From assembly GCA_963754955.1 (NCBI GenBank), contig CAVWHY010000008.1, forward strand, positions 124,001-188,000: 64,000 bases of DNA. Direction: 5' to 3'. Positions within the stretch are counted from its first letter, which is position 1. Each line of letters opens with the position of its first letter. Below the pieces are notes generated by a model. The model searched no databases and was not told the DNA's origin. It worked only from the letters and a program-made list of their open reading frames with translations. The stretch comes from CAVQJU01 sp963754955. GTDB taxonomy: Bacteria; Acidobacteriota; Vicinamibacteria; Vicinamibacterales; CAVVIG01. This document shows, one piece after another, positions 44,616 to 53,561 of the stretch. The position numbers were made by a program, and so were the translations under genes.

Positions 44616-46454
44616 CTATGGCGTCAGGTTGCCCCAGATGACCGTCGTGGGTCCGACGCTGCTCCAGTCGACGGTCCCGTCGGCCGCGGCTCCCAGTCCG
44701 AGCACGGTGTTGCCCCAGATGACAGTGCTCGCCCAGGTCTGCGGATGGTCCCAGACCGTGTCGGTTTGATTTCCCCAGATGACCGTGTTCCCCCAGATCA
44801 CGGTGTTGCCCCAGATCACCGTCTGGGCCCACGCGTCGACGTTGTAGTACACCGTGTTGCCCCAGATCACGGTGTTGCCCCAGATCACGGTCTGGCCCCA
44901 CGACAATGCGGCACCGTTGATCGTCGTCGACGGTTCGAGTCCCGTGGCGAGCCACCAGGCCCCCGACGGGACCGCCGGATCGACGGACGCGGCCAGCCGG
45001 ATCGCGCCCTCGGCGTTCAGCGCGCCGGCGCCCTGCGTCAGGTAATCGACGCCGGGGAGGGCAATCGCTGAGAATTCGAGCAGCGCCTTCACCGCGTTCG
45101 GGGTGAGGGGCGTCTTGAACTGCTCGTCGTGTGCCTCGAGCATCAGAGCGACCACACCTGTCGTCACCGCGGCCGACATGCTCGTGCCGCTCAGCGCCAG
45201 GTACGAGGCCTTGTTCTTGTCTGCGCCGAAGCGACGACGACTCGGCCATTGCGAGTAGAGGGCGCTTCGCAGGGCCGCCGCGGCAACCAGCTGGTGACCG
45301 GGCGCGACGAGGTCGGGCTTCGAGCGCGCGTCGTACCACGTCGGTCCGCGGGAACTGTACGGCGCCACCTGATCGTCCAGCCGGGATACCGTCCCTTGCG
45401 TGTCGAGCGCGCCCACGGTAATCGCCGACGGCGCGTTGCCCGGAGAGGTGATGCCGGCATAACCGACGGCGCCCGTCTCGGGGCTCCGCCCGTAATTTCC
45501 GGCAGACGCGACCACGACAATCCCGGCGCGCACGGCGCCTTCGACCGCCTGCACCAGCGGATCGGTGTCACTTGGCTCGTAAATGGGATGACCGAGGGAC
45601 AAGTTGATGATGTCGATCTTCAGCCGTTCGCGATTGTCGACCGCGAACTGAATCGCCTCGATGACATCGCTCGTGACGCCCGCGCCGTTGGCATCCAGAA
45701 CCTTCAGGCTGATGATGCGCGCCTTGGGCGCGACCCCCCGGTAAACGCGAACCTTGACGCGATGAGGCTTCCCGTCGCCGCCTGGGACATCCGCATCTTC
45801 TTGTGAGGCCTCGCCCGAGCCGCCGATCAGCCCGGAGACGTGCGTGCCGTGGCCGTAGTCGTCGTAGGGTGCGACGCGTCTGGCACCGTTGGCGAATACG
45901 TACTGCTGGTCGTGCTCCGCGCCGTCGAGATCCCTGCCGCGCTCGAGTCCGGAGTCGATGACGGCGATGCCCACGCCTTTGCCCGTGGGGCCGTGCGTGC
46001 CAACCGCATCGAGGCCGAGTGTCTCGAGCAGCGTGCTCGGCTCGACCACGCCCGCCGCGTCAGCGGCATCGGACGTCACCAGCGCGTCGGTCGACACGTG
46101 GTCGACGTCGGAATCGTGTTCGAGCGCCTGGAGATCTTCGGCGTGAATCGTGGCCGCAAACGCCTCGACGACCGCGTACTCCGCGCCGATGACATCTCCG
46201 TGCGCCCGCCGCTTTTCGAGGGCCGCCGATCGCCGCCCGCGCGCCGACGTGATGATGACCTGCAGCGTCTCGCCGCGCCGATCGACATGCTGCTGCAACT
46301 CACGATCGAGCTTCGAGGCACGCCTCGGCGCCGGGTCCTTCTCTCCGCGCGTGCCGCCGGCCTTCAGGACAGGAAACGACGTCGCGGCGATCGTTACGAC
46401 GAGCGCCGTCACGATTCCGCGCATCCTCGACACACTCAGTTTTGACCACATCAT
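44616..46454 (-). CDS. secreted S8 (subtilisin-like) serine peptidase with TVIWGN repeats
   Basis: 612 codons from ATG 46454 (the frame allows 46502). Signal peptide (GIVTALVVTIAATSFPVLKA) and an inhibitor-like propeptide (VIITSARGRRSAALEKRRAH) come first. The S8 core has Asp in GIAVIDSGLERG, His in GHGTHVSGLIGG, the oxyanion Asn in VVASAGNYGRSP and Ser in LSGTSMSAAVTTGV. All catalytic residues are present. The last ~95 residues contain seven copies of TVIWGN separated by short variable linkers. Subtilases with WGN/WGD repeats are known from Acidobacteriota, but their role is not established. It is expected to be exported and to be processed to the active form. Confidence 0.93.
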   Translation of the reverse strand: MMWSKLSVSRMRGIVTALVVTIAATSFPVLKAGGTRGEKDPAPRRASKLDRELQQHVDRRGETLQVIITSARGRRSAALEKRRAHGDVIGAEYAVVEAFAATIHAEDLQALEHDSDVDHVSTDALVTSDAADAAGVVEPSTLLETLGLDAVGTHGPTGKGVGIAVIDSGLERGRDLDGAEHDQQYVFANGARRVAPYDDYGHGTHVSGLIGGSGEASQEDADVPGGDGKPHRVKVRVYRGVAPKARIISLKVLDANGAGVTSDVIEAIQFAVDNRERLKIDIINLSLGHPIYEPSDTDPLVQAVEGAVRAGIVVVASAGNYGRSPETGAVGYAGITSPGNAPSAITVGALDTQGTVSRLDDQVAPYSSRGPTWYDARSKPDLVAPGHQLVAAAALRSALYSQWPSRRRFGADKNKASYLALSGTSMSAAVTTGVVALMLEAHDEQFKTPLTPNAVKALLEFSAIALPGVDYLTQGAGALNAEGAIRLAASVDPAVPSGAWWLATGLEPSTTINGAALSWGQTVIWGNTVIWGNTVYYNVDAWAQTVIWGNTVIWGNTVIWGNQTDTVWDHPQTWASTVIWGNTVLGLGAAADGTVDWSSVGPTTVIWGNLTP

Positions 46455-46660
46455 CGCTGTCACCCCTCTTGCACTAGCCCTCTTCAGCAAATGTGCAGCC
46501 ATATGGTCGAGCCAGCTCGGTCTTTAGCGCTTAAACCACTGATCCAGTTGGGTTTGTTACGAAGGGCGAGGCTGGCGTGGATCGCGGGGGCTGAGTGCTT
46601 CTATGCACCACAAAAGCACAGTATGTGTTCTTTGATGATCCTTAACGAGACACGACGACG

Positions 46661-48649
46661 ATGACTACGTTCAGTGACGTTCAACAACGCCTCGCCACGT
46701 GGAGGACTCAGGAGCCCTCGGTCCGGCCGCCAGATATCTATGTCGGGCTCGTGATCGCAGCGGGTATGGGTTTGCTCCTCGAGTCCGTCTATGCCTTGGC
46801 GATCAGGCCGCCGGACCTCGGGTGGGCTCTGCTGGTGCTGCTCAGCATCGGCAGCGCACAACTGATGCTGCGCATGCCGGCGGTGCCCGTCAGCTTTTCG
46901 GTCTCCGACATCTTCACGTTCACGGCGGCGTTGATGTACGGGCCGGCGGCCGGAGCGCTCGCGGCGGCGATTGACGCCGCCGTCCTCTCGACGCGTCTGG
47001 TCAGCAGCGGACGCTCGACTACACGCTACTTGTTCAACGTGTCGGCGGTGACGCTGGCGATGTGGGTGGCGGCCTGCTGGTTCTTCCTGCTCAGCGGCAC
47101 CAGCGCGCTCGCCGCCGATCCGGCCGCGATCATCAGCCACGTGGGCTCGCTCGCGGCGTTCGCACTGCTGTACTTCGCGCTGAATACCGGGCTGGTGGCT
47201 GCGGCCATCGCCCTCGCCACTCGTCGATCGCTCTGGCAGGTGTGGTGTGCGCACTTCCTGTCGTTGTGGCCGGGTTACGTGGGCGGGGCAGCCGCATCCG
47301 GCCTGGCCCTTTTCCTGTTCTCCACGCGGCACGGAGATTTCCGAGTGCTGGCCTTCGTGCTGCCAATGCCGTTCATCCTGTACATCACGTTCAAGACGTC
47401 GGTCGCGCGGATGCAGGACGACGTCGCGCATTTGACGCGCATAAATTCGATATACCTGTCGACCATCGAGGCCCTTGCCCAGGCGGTGGACGCCCGGGAT
47501 GAGGTGACGCACGGGCACATCCGGCGGGTGCAGAAAAATGCCATGCGGCTCGCTCGCGAGCTGGAGGTCCAGGACGAACTCGAACTGCGGGCGATCGAGG
47601 CCGCGGCGTTGTTGCACGATACCGGCAAGCTGGCGATTCCCGAGCACATCCTGAACAAGCCGGACAAGCTGACCCCGTCCGAATTCGAGACGATGAAGCT
47701 GCACGCCAATATCGGCGCCGATATCCTGTCGCCGATCGAGTTCCCGTTTCCGGTCGTGCCCATCGTGCGTCATCACCACGAGAGCTGGGATGGAAACGGT
47801 TATCCCGACCGGCTGCGCGGCGAGCAGATTCCCCTCGGCGCCCGGATTCTCGCCGTCGTCGACTGTTTCGACGCGTTGACGTCGGACCGGCCGTACCGGC
47901 GCGCGTTGCCTCGGAACCGTGCGCTCGACGTCATCCTCGCGCAGCGCGGCCGCATGTACGACCCGAACGTCGTGGATGCCTTGATGAGCGTGCAGGACGA
48001 CATCGTCGCCGAAGAGCTAGCGACCGAGCGGGACGCGCACTTCGGCCTTCCTGACGCTGGCAATCATGCCAACCAGGCAGTGAAGGTGATTTCGCCGTCG
48101 GAGCCGGTGAGCGCCATCGCCACGCTCCAGATGGCGGGACGGCTCGGAGAGATCGTCGGACGCCACCGCGACACGGCCCGGCTCTGCGAGGCATTGCACG
48201 AACAGCTCTCGACCACCACGCCAGGGCTCACGATGGTGGTGTACGAGCTCGACGCGAAGCTCGATGCGCTGCGCGTCAGGACGGCATCAGGAGTTCACCG
48301 GCGCGCGGTCGACGGCTTGGTGATCAAGGTGGGAGCCGGCCTCACGGGCTGGGTCGCGGCGCATCGCACGCCGATCGTCAACTCCCAGGCCGCGCTCGAC
48401 CTGGAGAACACGGCATCGCGGTTGGATCCCCGTCCACGGATCTGTGTCAGCATGCCGCTCATCTCGAGGGGATCCCTGGTCGGCGTCCTTGCTTGCTACT
48501 CGACGATGGACCGGCCGTTCAGCGCCGAAGAGATCAGCCTGTTCGAGATGTTGTCGGGGCTTCTCGGACCTGTTCTCGAATGCGAGCCGGTTGCAGAAGC
48601 GGCGACTGCCGGCATTTGCGACGAGGTCGTCTGTCCGTCCGCAGCGTGA
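46661..48649 (+). CDS. membrane HD-GYP c-di-GMP phosphodiesterase with GAF domain
   Basis: 662 codons from ATG 46661. Residues 20-250 hold about eight hydrophobic helices in a MASE1-like arrangement. The HD-GYP domain follows: NSIYLSTIEALAQAVDARDE, LLHDTGKLAIPEHILNKPDK near residue 315 (HD and extended motif) and HHHESWDGNGYPDRLRGEQI near residue 370 (GYP). These are intact metal and catalytic residues for hydrolysing c-di-GMP to GMP or pGpG. A C-terminal GAF-like domain (residues ~480-640: LCEALHEQLSTTTPGLTMVV, GLVIKVGAGLTGWVAAHRTP, MPLISRGSLVGVLACYS) probably senses a small ligand. It is divergent from the subtilase gene. Confidence 0.92.
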   Translation: MTTFSDVQQRLATWRTQEPSVRPPDIYVGLVIAAGMGLLLESVYALAIRPPDLGWALLVLLSIGSAQLMLRMPAVPVSFSVSDIFTFTAALMYGPAAGALAAAIDAAVLSTRLVSSGRSTTRYLFNVSAVTLAMWVAACWFFLLSGTSALAADPAAIISHVGSLAAFALLYFALNTGLVAAAIALATRRSLWQVWCAHFLSLWPGYVGGAAASGLALFLFSTRHGDFRVLAFVLPMPFILYITFKTSVARMQDDVAHLTRINSIYLSTIEALAQAVDARDEVTHGHIRRVQKNAMRLARELEVQDELELRAIEAAALLHDTGKLAIPEHILNKPDKLTPSEFETMKLHANIGADILSPIEFPFPVVPIVRHHHESWDGNGYPDRLRGEQIPLGARILAVVDCFDALTSDRPYRRALPRNRALDVILAQRGRMYDPNVVDALMSVQDDIVAEELATERDAHFGLPDAGNHANQAVKVISPSEPVSAIATLQMAGRLGEIVGRHRDTARLCEALHEQLSTTTPGLTMVVYELDAKLDALRVRTASGVHRRAVDGLVIKVGAGLTGWVAAHRTPIVNSQAALDLENTASRLDPRPRICVSMPLISRGSLVGVLACYSTMDRPFSAEEISLFEMLSGLLGPVLECEPVAEAATAGICDEVVCPSAA

Positions 48650-48751
48650 GCGCGGATTGGGAACGTCGAGTGGAAGGCTCACCGCTGGCGCGGAACCACA
48701 GGAAGAATGCGGGTGTGCGGCTGATGTACTCCGACGCATTCGCGAGTCCAG

Positions 48752-48908
48752 TAACGCGCGTGCTTCACGAGTGCGCCAGTTCCGGCGCGGATCGGTCGGC
48801 CAAGCCACCCGGGCGTACAGGTCTCAAACACAATCTTGCTTCGAAGGGTGCGCCAGTTCTCGGCGCGGGTCGGCGGATCTGTCGAACAAGCCACTTGGGG
48901 ATACGTGT
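48752..48908 (+). repeat. family A tandem pair
   Basis: The full left border AGTAACGCGCGTGCTTCACG precedes GTGCGCCAGTTCCGGCGCGG. A second unit starts near 48849 after GCTTCGAAGG. CCACTTGGGGATACGTG closes it. Plus orientation returns here. Confidence 0.9.
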
Positions 48909-49134
48909 CCCCGGCTCTCATCGGTCCGTCGGACACCGACCCGTCATCGAGATGCGAAGTGGAGCGTGCCGGTACGCGCGCTTGGATGGCACGGCCATCC
49001 GTGCGCTACTGACATCGTAGCAGGCGGCGAACGCCATCGTGCCGGACGTTGACAGCGCACGCCGAGCATTACTACTCCGAACGGAATCATCAGGGGTTAG
49101 CGGTCTGATGCCCTCGCAGCCAGACGAATCGCGC
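48909..49134. other. intergenic, no gene seen
   Basis: Nothing recognised between the repeat and the small minus-strand gene. Confidence 0.4.
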
Positions 49135-49434
49135 TTACTCCACGAGAGTGAAGATTTCGCGATACCCGGAGTCCACCAGCGGCCCAATCTTCTGATAGTT
49201 CGCCTGCCAGTCTTTGTCGCCCATCAGGCGGGGCGCGCCCTCTTCGAAAGCCGCGAGATTGGGTGCCGTTATTTCCAACACGACCGTGTAGAAGGGACCC
49301 GTCACGTCAGTCAGCAATCGCGTGGAAAAGTCCAGACCCACACGTTTTTGGATGGCCATACCTTCCTTGAACAGACCAACCACCTCACGAGCCTTCCCGA
49401 ACTTCAACCGAAATACGTTGCGGATGACGACCAT
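49135..49434 (-). CDS. small NIPSNAP/dimeric-barrel-like protein
   Basis: 99 codons from ATG 49434, chosen because GAAAGGAAGG lies 6-8 bases upstream; the frame extends to 49494. FRLKFGKAREVVGLFKEGM, LDFSTRLLTDVTGPFYTVVL and FEEGAPRLMGDKDWQANYQK match the layout of NIPSNAP or stress-responsive ferredoxin-like dimeric barrels. It is soluble; the substrate is unknown. It is a lone gene. Confidence 0.75.
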   Translation of the reverse strand: MVVIRNVFRLKFGKAREVVGLFKEGMAIQKRVGLDFSTRLLTDVTGPFYTVVLEITAPNLAAFEEGAPRLMGDKDWQANYQKIGPLVDSGYREIFTLVE

Positions 49435-49555
49435 GATTCCTTCCTTTCTGAGTTGTAATTTTACAATTCTGCGAACCCAATGCGATCGCCACACTGGGCA
49501 GCTCTTGACACCTCGACGCTGAGACTTTGTGGCACCTGTCCCTCAGCGCTCTTAC

Positions 49556-49602
49556 TTCAGGGTGCGCCAGTTTTCCGGCGCAGATCGATCGGATAGGCCC
49601 CG
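49556..49602 (+). repeat. family A repeat, partial
   Basis: GTGCGCCAGTTTTCCGGCGCAG-ATCGATCGGATAG-GCCCC, truncated on the right. It is the last family A locus seen; none occurs to its right. Confidence 0.8.
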
Positions 49603-50191
49603 CCTTCCTGAGCGCCGGGTTGTTCCTACGTGGCCTTGTTCCCGAAGCCGGCCCACACGTTCTGATTGAAATCCATAACGATCTTTCCTTATTCACGAGA
49701 GCCGTGCCGAGCAACCAATCCTCAACCGTCGGTCCAGTGTAGTCCTGTTCAAGGCTGGGACAATCCGCCATTACCGCGCATCGACTGTCGCCTCCGATTT
49801 GCTGAATTCTCGAACGGCGGAACTTGGTGGGGCAAGCACTTGATGTAGGGACGAAGGGACTGACCGGAATGTCGCGACCGGTCGCAAGGGCCTCCGAACC
49901 GGCCTCCAATGGCAAGCAAATGCCATCTATCTGAATCTGCGCACAATTACCAAGACCCTGAGTGCCATGCCTCTCACGCTGATCGATTTTGGGACGCCGC
50001 CAAGGTTCGCCAATCGCGGGTCTACAGCGCCGGGACTATTGGCCCGACAAGCCGTACTGATTGGCAGGATTCCTGCTATTCGGTCAACTCGCGTCCAGTG
50101 ACAAGGGGCCTTCGTCGAGGTGTTGTCCTGCTTTGAGCCGCCCAAGTGTGTCTCAGTTTCTCAACCTAGAACATAACCCGAATTGTTAGCC
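49603..50191. other. intergenic, no gene seen
   Basis: About 590 bp, only short frames. No feature supported. Confidence 0.45.
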
Positions 50192-50980
50192 ATGGCCGCA
50201 GCACAATCACAGATTAACTACTATGAAGTGTTGGGGGTGCCAGCGACTGCGACAGTCCATGAGATCAGGACGGCCTATCACACTCGGATCAGCCGATACC
50301 ACCCGGATCGCAATTCGTCTAAGCAAGCGACCGCGGTAGCCGTCCTTCTCAACGCAGCGTGGGAGAAACTCGGTGATCCTGAATGCAGACGCCGCTATGA
50401 CAGTGAAATGGGATTTGGGAACGCCACTAGTCGAGGGACGAACGCAGTTCCGCGGGCGATCGTAGGAGCACCGTTCCTCCGATTGCTGCGCCGCCAACTA
50501 ATGCACGGCCCTACAATGCGCGACGGCCTAAAGACCCGACCGCTAAACGACCGTTCGCGCTCAGTCGCCGATGCTCGCGAGCCGGTTGCAAGCCAACAAT
50601 TGCGGTCCCATAGTTGGAGTGTTCGCGTTCTCGGCGTCTTATTGATTGGCGCTGGAGTTGTGTGCGGAGTGTTGAGTATTCCGCGCGGCGCGCCCTCTAA
50701 CGACTGGGAAGTTCTTCTGTTCTGGGTGTGCGTGTCTTCCGCGATCTATTGCGTCAGAAGGTCCGGTCTCGGCGGAACTGTCGCAGTGGCTCGTCGGTTA
50801 TCGTCTGGGGCCCGCACGCAATCATCAGTCGCAGGCAAGCGTCGAAAGCGAACGTTGCACGGATGTACCCGCAATGCCGCCAAACGCCACATTCGATCGG
50901 AACCTGTCGATGCGGACACCGCAGACGATCACCCGCGTGGCACGAAGACTGTTAGTGACGGCCCGACTTCATTCCGATGA
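50192..50980 (+). CDS. J-domain protein with membrane segments
   Basis: 262 codons from ATG 50192. Residues 7-70 are a J domain (NYYEVLGVPATATVHEIRTA, RISRYHPDRNSSKQ with the HPD motif that activates Hsp70 ATPase, WEKLGDPECRRRYDSEMGF). Two hydrophobic helices near residues 150-195 follow (VLGVLLIGAGVVCGVLSIP, WEVLLFWVCVSSAIYCVR), then a basic tail. There is no Gly/Phe or zinc-finger region, so it is not canonical DnaJ but a specialised co-chaperone at the membrane. No Hsp70 gene lies nearby. Confidence 0.85.
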   Translation: MAAAQSQINYYEVLGVPATATVHEIRTAYHTRISRYHPDRNSSKQATAVAVLLNAAWEKLGDPECRRRYDSEMGFGNATSRGTNAVPRAIVGAPFLRLLRRQLMHGPTMRDGLKTRPLNDRSRSVADAREPVASQQLRSHSWSVRVLGVLLIGAGVVCGVLSIPRGAPSNDWEVLLFWVCVSSAIYCVRRSGLGGTVAVARRLSSGARTQSSVAGKRRKRTLHGCTRNAAKRHIRSEPVDADTADDHPRGTKTVSDGPTSFR

Positions 50981-51691
50981 ATCACGATTTCGACAAAGGA
51001 TTGGCTGCTACCCGTGCCGGCGACTCACCTCCGAAGTTCCCGTTCGCGCCCATAGCTCTTCGACGTGAGCGATTCCACCAGCAGCGCCCGCTTTTCGATC
51101 ACGTGAGGGACTCGATCCAGCGCCGGGCTCATCCGCAATTTCATCGAGGGCGCAATCAACAATAAATCAAACGCCGATCGCCGATGACGGCGATCGTTGG
51201 CCATCGCGTCCTGATCTGCGGTTGCGGACCAAAGTGGCGCCGCTTGGTCCGCCGGGGTTCCCCCGACCCGGTGGGCTGCTTCGGTACTACGTTGCTTGGT
51301 CCCCGCCGCGGTCGGATGGGCGGTCGCCGCCACGTGAACGACGCGGCGTGGGTCGGTGCCAAATTAATCAACACGAAGAGGAGTCCACACGTGGCGGGGC
51401 ACGAGAGGCCCGCCGCTGCGATTTGCCCGACATGGTTCGCGAGAAACGCACGGCGCATCTGAGAGGGCGGGCGTCGGTGCTGGAGCATGTACGTCGTGGC
51501 GGCCGCGGGCTTATGGCGATTCCCTGGTAAACACAGGCCCGCGGATTACGGTCTTCGTCGCGGGAATTGTCAGCCGGACTGCCGACTGATGTCCAGTTCG
51601 CGGGCGATTTCTTACGGGCTCCGCGCCGTTTGCCGCACGATGCCGAAGTTTTGCTCACTGGAATGCGCCTTGCTACGTTCCCATAAGACGT
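50981..51691. other. intergenic, no gene seen
   Basis: About 710 bp with overlapping short frames on both strands. A GATCGCCGATGACGGCGATC palindrome lies near 51176-51195. No gene supported. Confidence 0.45.
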
Positions 51692-52750
51692 ATGCCGGGC
51701 CCTGATCCCGATACCGAACCGTCCTCACACTCGGTGCCTTCCGCCCAACCGGCCCTCTTTGAAAGGTGTTTCCATCCGGCGCCTGAACAGCTCGCGATGT
51801 TAATCGACGCGCGGCGCGAGCTTCTTGAGGGTCTCGGGCAGCATCCGGAGTGGGCGAAGCGAGAGGTGGAACTATCCGATCTCCTCAGGTGCCTGTTGAA
51901 CAGCAGCGATCTGCAGCTCCTGCGACTCGACCAACACACGCCCGTGCCGGTGCTCGACCAGATCGTCAAGTACGAGACCGTCCATCGGGTTCGAGACTCC
52001 CGGGATCTCGAACGGCGGATGGCTGAGGATCGACGTTGCTTCGCGTTTTTTCATCCCGCGCTTCCCGGCGAGCCGTTGATTTTCACCGAACTGGCCCTGA
52101 CGCGGGACATGAGCTCGAATGCTCAGGCTCTGCTCGATCCCGAGTCTCCCACGCTCGATCCGTCGACATGTAACTGCGCGATGTTCTATTCGATCAATAG
52201 CTGTCACGAGGGTCTAAGAGGCGTGCCTCTTGGCAACGCGCTGATTGCCCGGGTGACGAGCCAACTGACGAGGGAGCTTCCCAGGCTCGACACGTTTGCC
52301 ACGCTCTCACCTGTGCCGGGCTTTCGTTCCTGGCTCGCAACCCTTGCTCGGCCCCACGCGGGATACGTCGCGCAAAGTGCGGCCGCCGCCACACTCGCGT
52401 GCCTCGAACGCTCAGACTGGTACGCAAGCCGCGATACGTCGGCGGCACTGGAGCGACAGCTCGTGCCGCTGTGCGCGTACTACTTGCTCCGCGTCAAGCG
52501 CGGCGCCAACCCTGCGGACCCCGTCGCCCGTTTTCACCTCCGGAACGGCGCGCGTCTCGAGCGGCTCAACTGGCTGAGCGATATCTCGACGGCCGGGCTG
52601 CAGGGTTCTGCCGGCCTAATGGTCAATTACGTTTATCGTTGTCGCCTTCCGCGATGCGACTATGACGTGTCGACGAGCGCACGATCGGTGCCTTCGTCGC
52701 ACGAGGTCGAGCTTCTGGCGGAGCAAGCTGCATCGATGTTCTGCGACTAG
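51692..52750 (+). CDS. malonyl-CoA decarboxylase, short N-terminus
   Basis: 352 codons from ATG 51692. YETVHRVRDSRDLERRMAED followed by RRCFAFFHPALPGEPLIFTE, AMFYSINSCHEGLRGVPLGN, TFATLSPVPGFRSWL and VARFHLRNGARLERLNWLSD are the conserved blocks of malonyl-CoA decarboxylase (malonyl-CoA to acetyl-CoA and CO2). The Ser and His thought to act in catalysis are in the SINSC and FHLRNGA blocks. Full-length bacterial members are usually over 400 residues; part of the N-terminal helical domain is missing here. It is a cytoplasmic enzyme without a malonate operon beside it. The IS630 relic begins at its stop codon. Confidence 0.85.
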   Translation: MPGPDPDTEPSSHSVPSAQPALFERCFHPAPEQLAMLIDARRELLEGLGQHPEWAKREVELSDLLRCLLNSSDLQLLRLDQHTPVPVLDQIVKYETVHRVRDSRDLERRMAEDRRCFAFFHPALPGEPLIFTELALTRDMSSNAQALLDPESPTLDPSTCNCAMFYSINSCHEGLRGVPLGNALIARVTSQLTRELPRLDTFATLSPVPGFRSWLATLARPHAGYVAQSAAAATLACLERSDWYASRDTSAALERQLVPLCAYYLLRVKRGANPADPVARFHLRNGARLERLNWLSDISTAGLQGSAGLMVNYVYRCRLPRCDYDVSTSARSVPSSHEVELLAEQAASMFCD

Positions 52751-53530
52751 CGGACCGTACTAACGAGTTGTACAGTGGTCATGCGATTCTGCGTGACGGG
52801 TCTGCATAAGCCCAGCGGATGGACGTCGCGGTCTTGTTGTAATGCTTGATTGATTGAGCCAGGACGAGTAGGTCGGCGTGTAGTGGCGATGGACGGACGG
52901 ATGCGCCACCAAGAGAAGGTCCGGCCTTGCTGCGTTTTGTGGGCCGAGAGATTGTCCACCATGATGTGCATCTCACGCCGACGCGGCTGGGTCTCGACGA
53001 CGGTCTGCAGGAAGCCGACGAATGCCGCACTCGTGTGCCGAGCCACCGTGTGGCCCATCGCTCGCCCGTCCGCGTGTTGAGCGCCGCATAGAGCGGCAGC
53101 GTCCCGTGTCGTCGACGCAGAACACCACGGCGTGCTGCGGCGGATCGACATACAAGCCGATCACGTCGGCGGCTTTCGTCTCGAACGGGATCGGTCGAGC
53201 GCATATACCGCTCGAGTCGATGGGGCTGCAGGCCGGCATGTCGCCAGGCCCGCGCGACCACCGTGTGCTGGACGCCCAGTTTGCGGCCGAGCGACCGTGT
53301 GGGCCAGTGCGTGGCGACGTGCGGCGGCGGCCGCGTTTCGAGCCGCGATGACGGGCCGCCAGTCCCGCGACACCCTCCTTCGCGAACCGTTGTTTCCACA
53401 ACGCGCGATCGTCCGCGAACTGCAGAAGGTCCTCCTCGCGATCGCGTAGCTGCAGCCGTTGGCGAGGAGCAGAATGACCCGCGCGCGTCGCGCGGCGGCA
53501 CCGGCGGTGCTGATTGCCGACACCGGCCTC
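52746..53530 (-). mobile_element. IS630-family element, internally deleted and frameshifted
   Basis: The left end GGACCGTACTAACGAGTTG matches the terminal sequence at 35.27 kb. Minus-strand pieces in different frames give the N-terminal helix-turn-helix (RRARVILLLANGCS), the catalytic region (VIGLYVDPPQHAVVFCVDD, FVGFLQTVVETQPRRREMHI, MVDNLSAHKT) and the end (TPTRPGSINQ joined to IKHYNKTATSIRWAYADPS). The latter shows that the ELWFSKIERDV segment is deleted. It has cut the 5' end of a transporter gene on its right. Confidence 0.82.
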
Positions 53531-53561
53531 GATACGCTGCGCGTCAGTTCCCCTGGAGAGC

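Noticed and set aside
46601..47779. 392-codon minus-strand frame
   Set aside because: Antisense to the HD-GYP gene, whose helices and catalytic motifs are intact; the frame is rich in Arg, His and Gln.
813..49602. Family A as integron attC sites with gene cassettes
   Set aside because: Small genes between repeats suggested it. However, the RYYYAAC/GTTRRRY core sites are missing, units occur in tandem, genes lie in both directions relative to units, and neither tyrosine recombinase relic shows the extra integron-integrase region.
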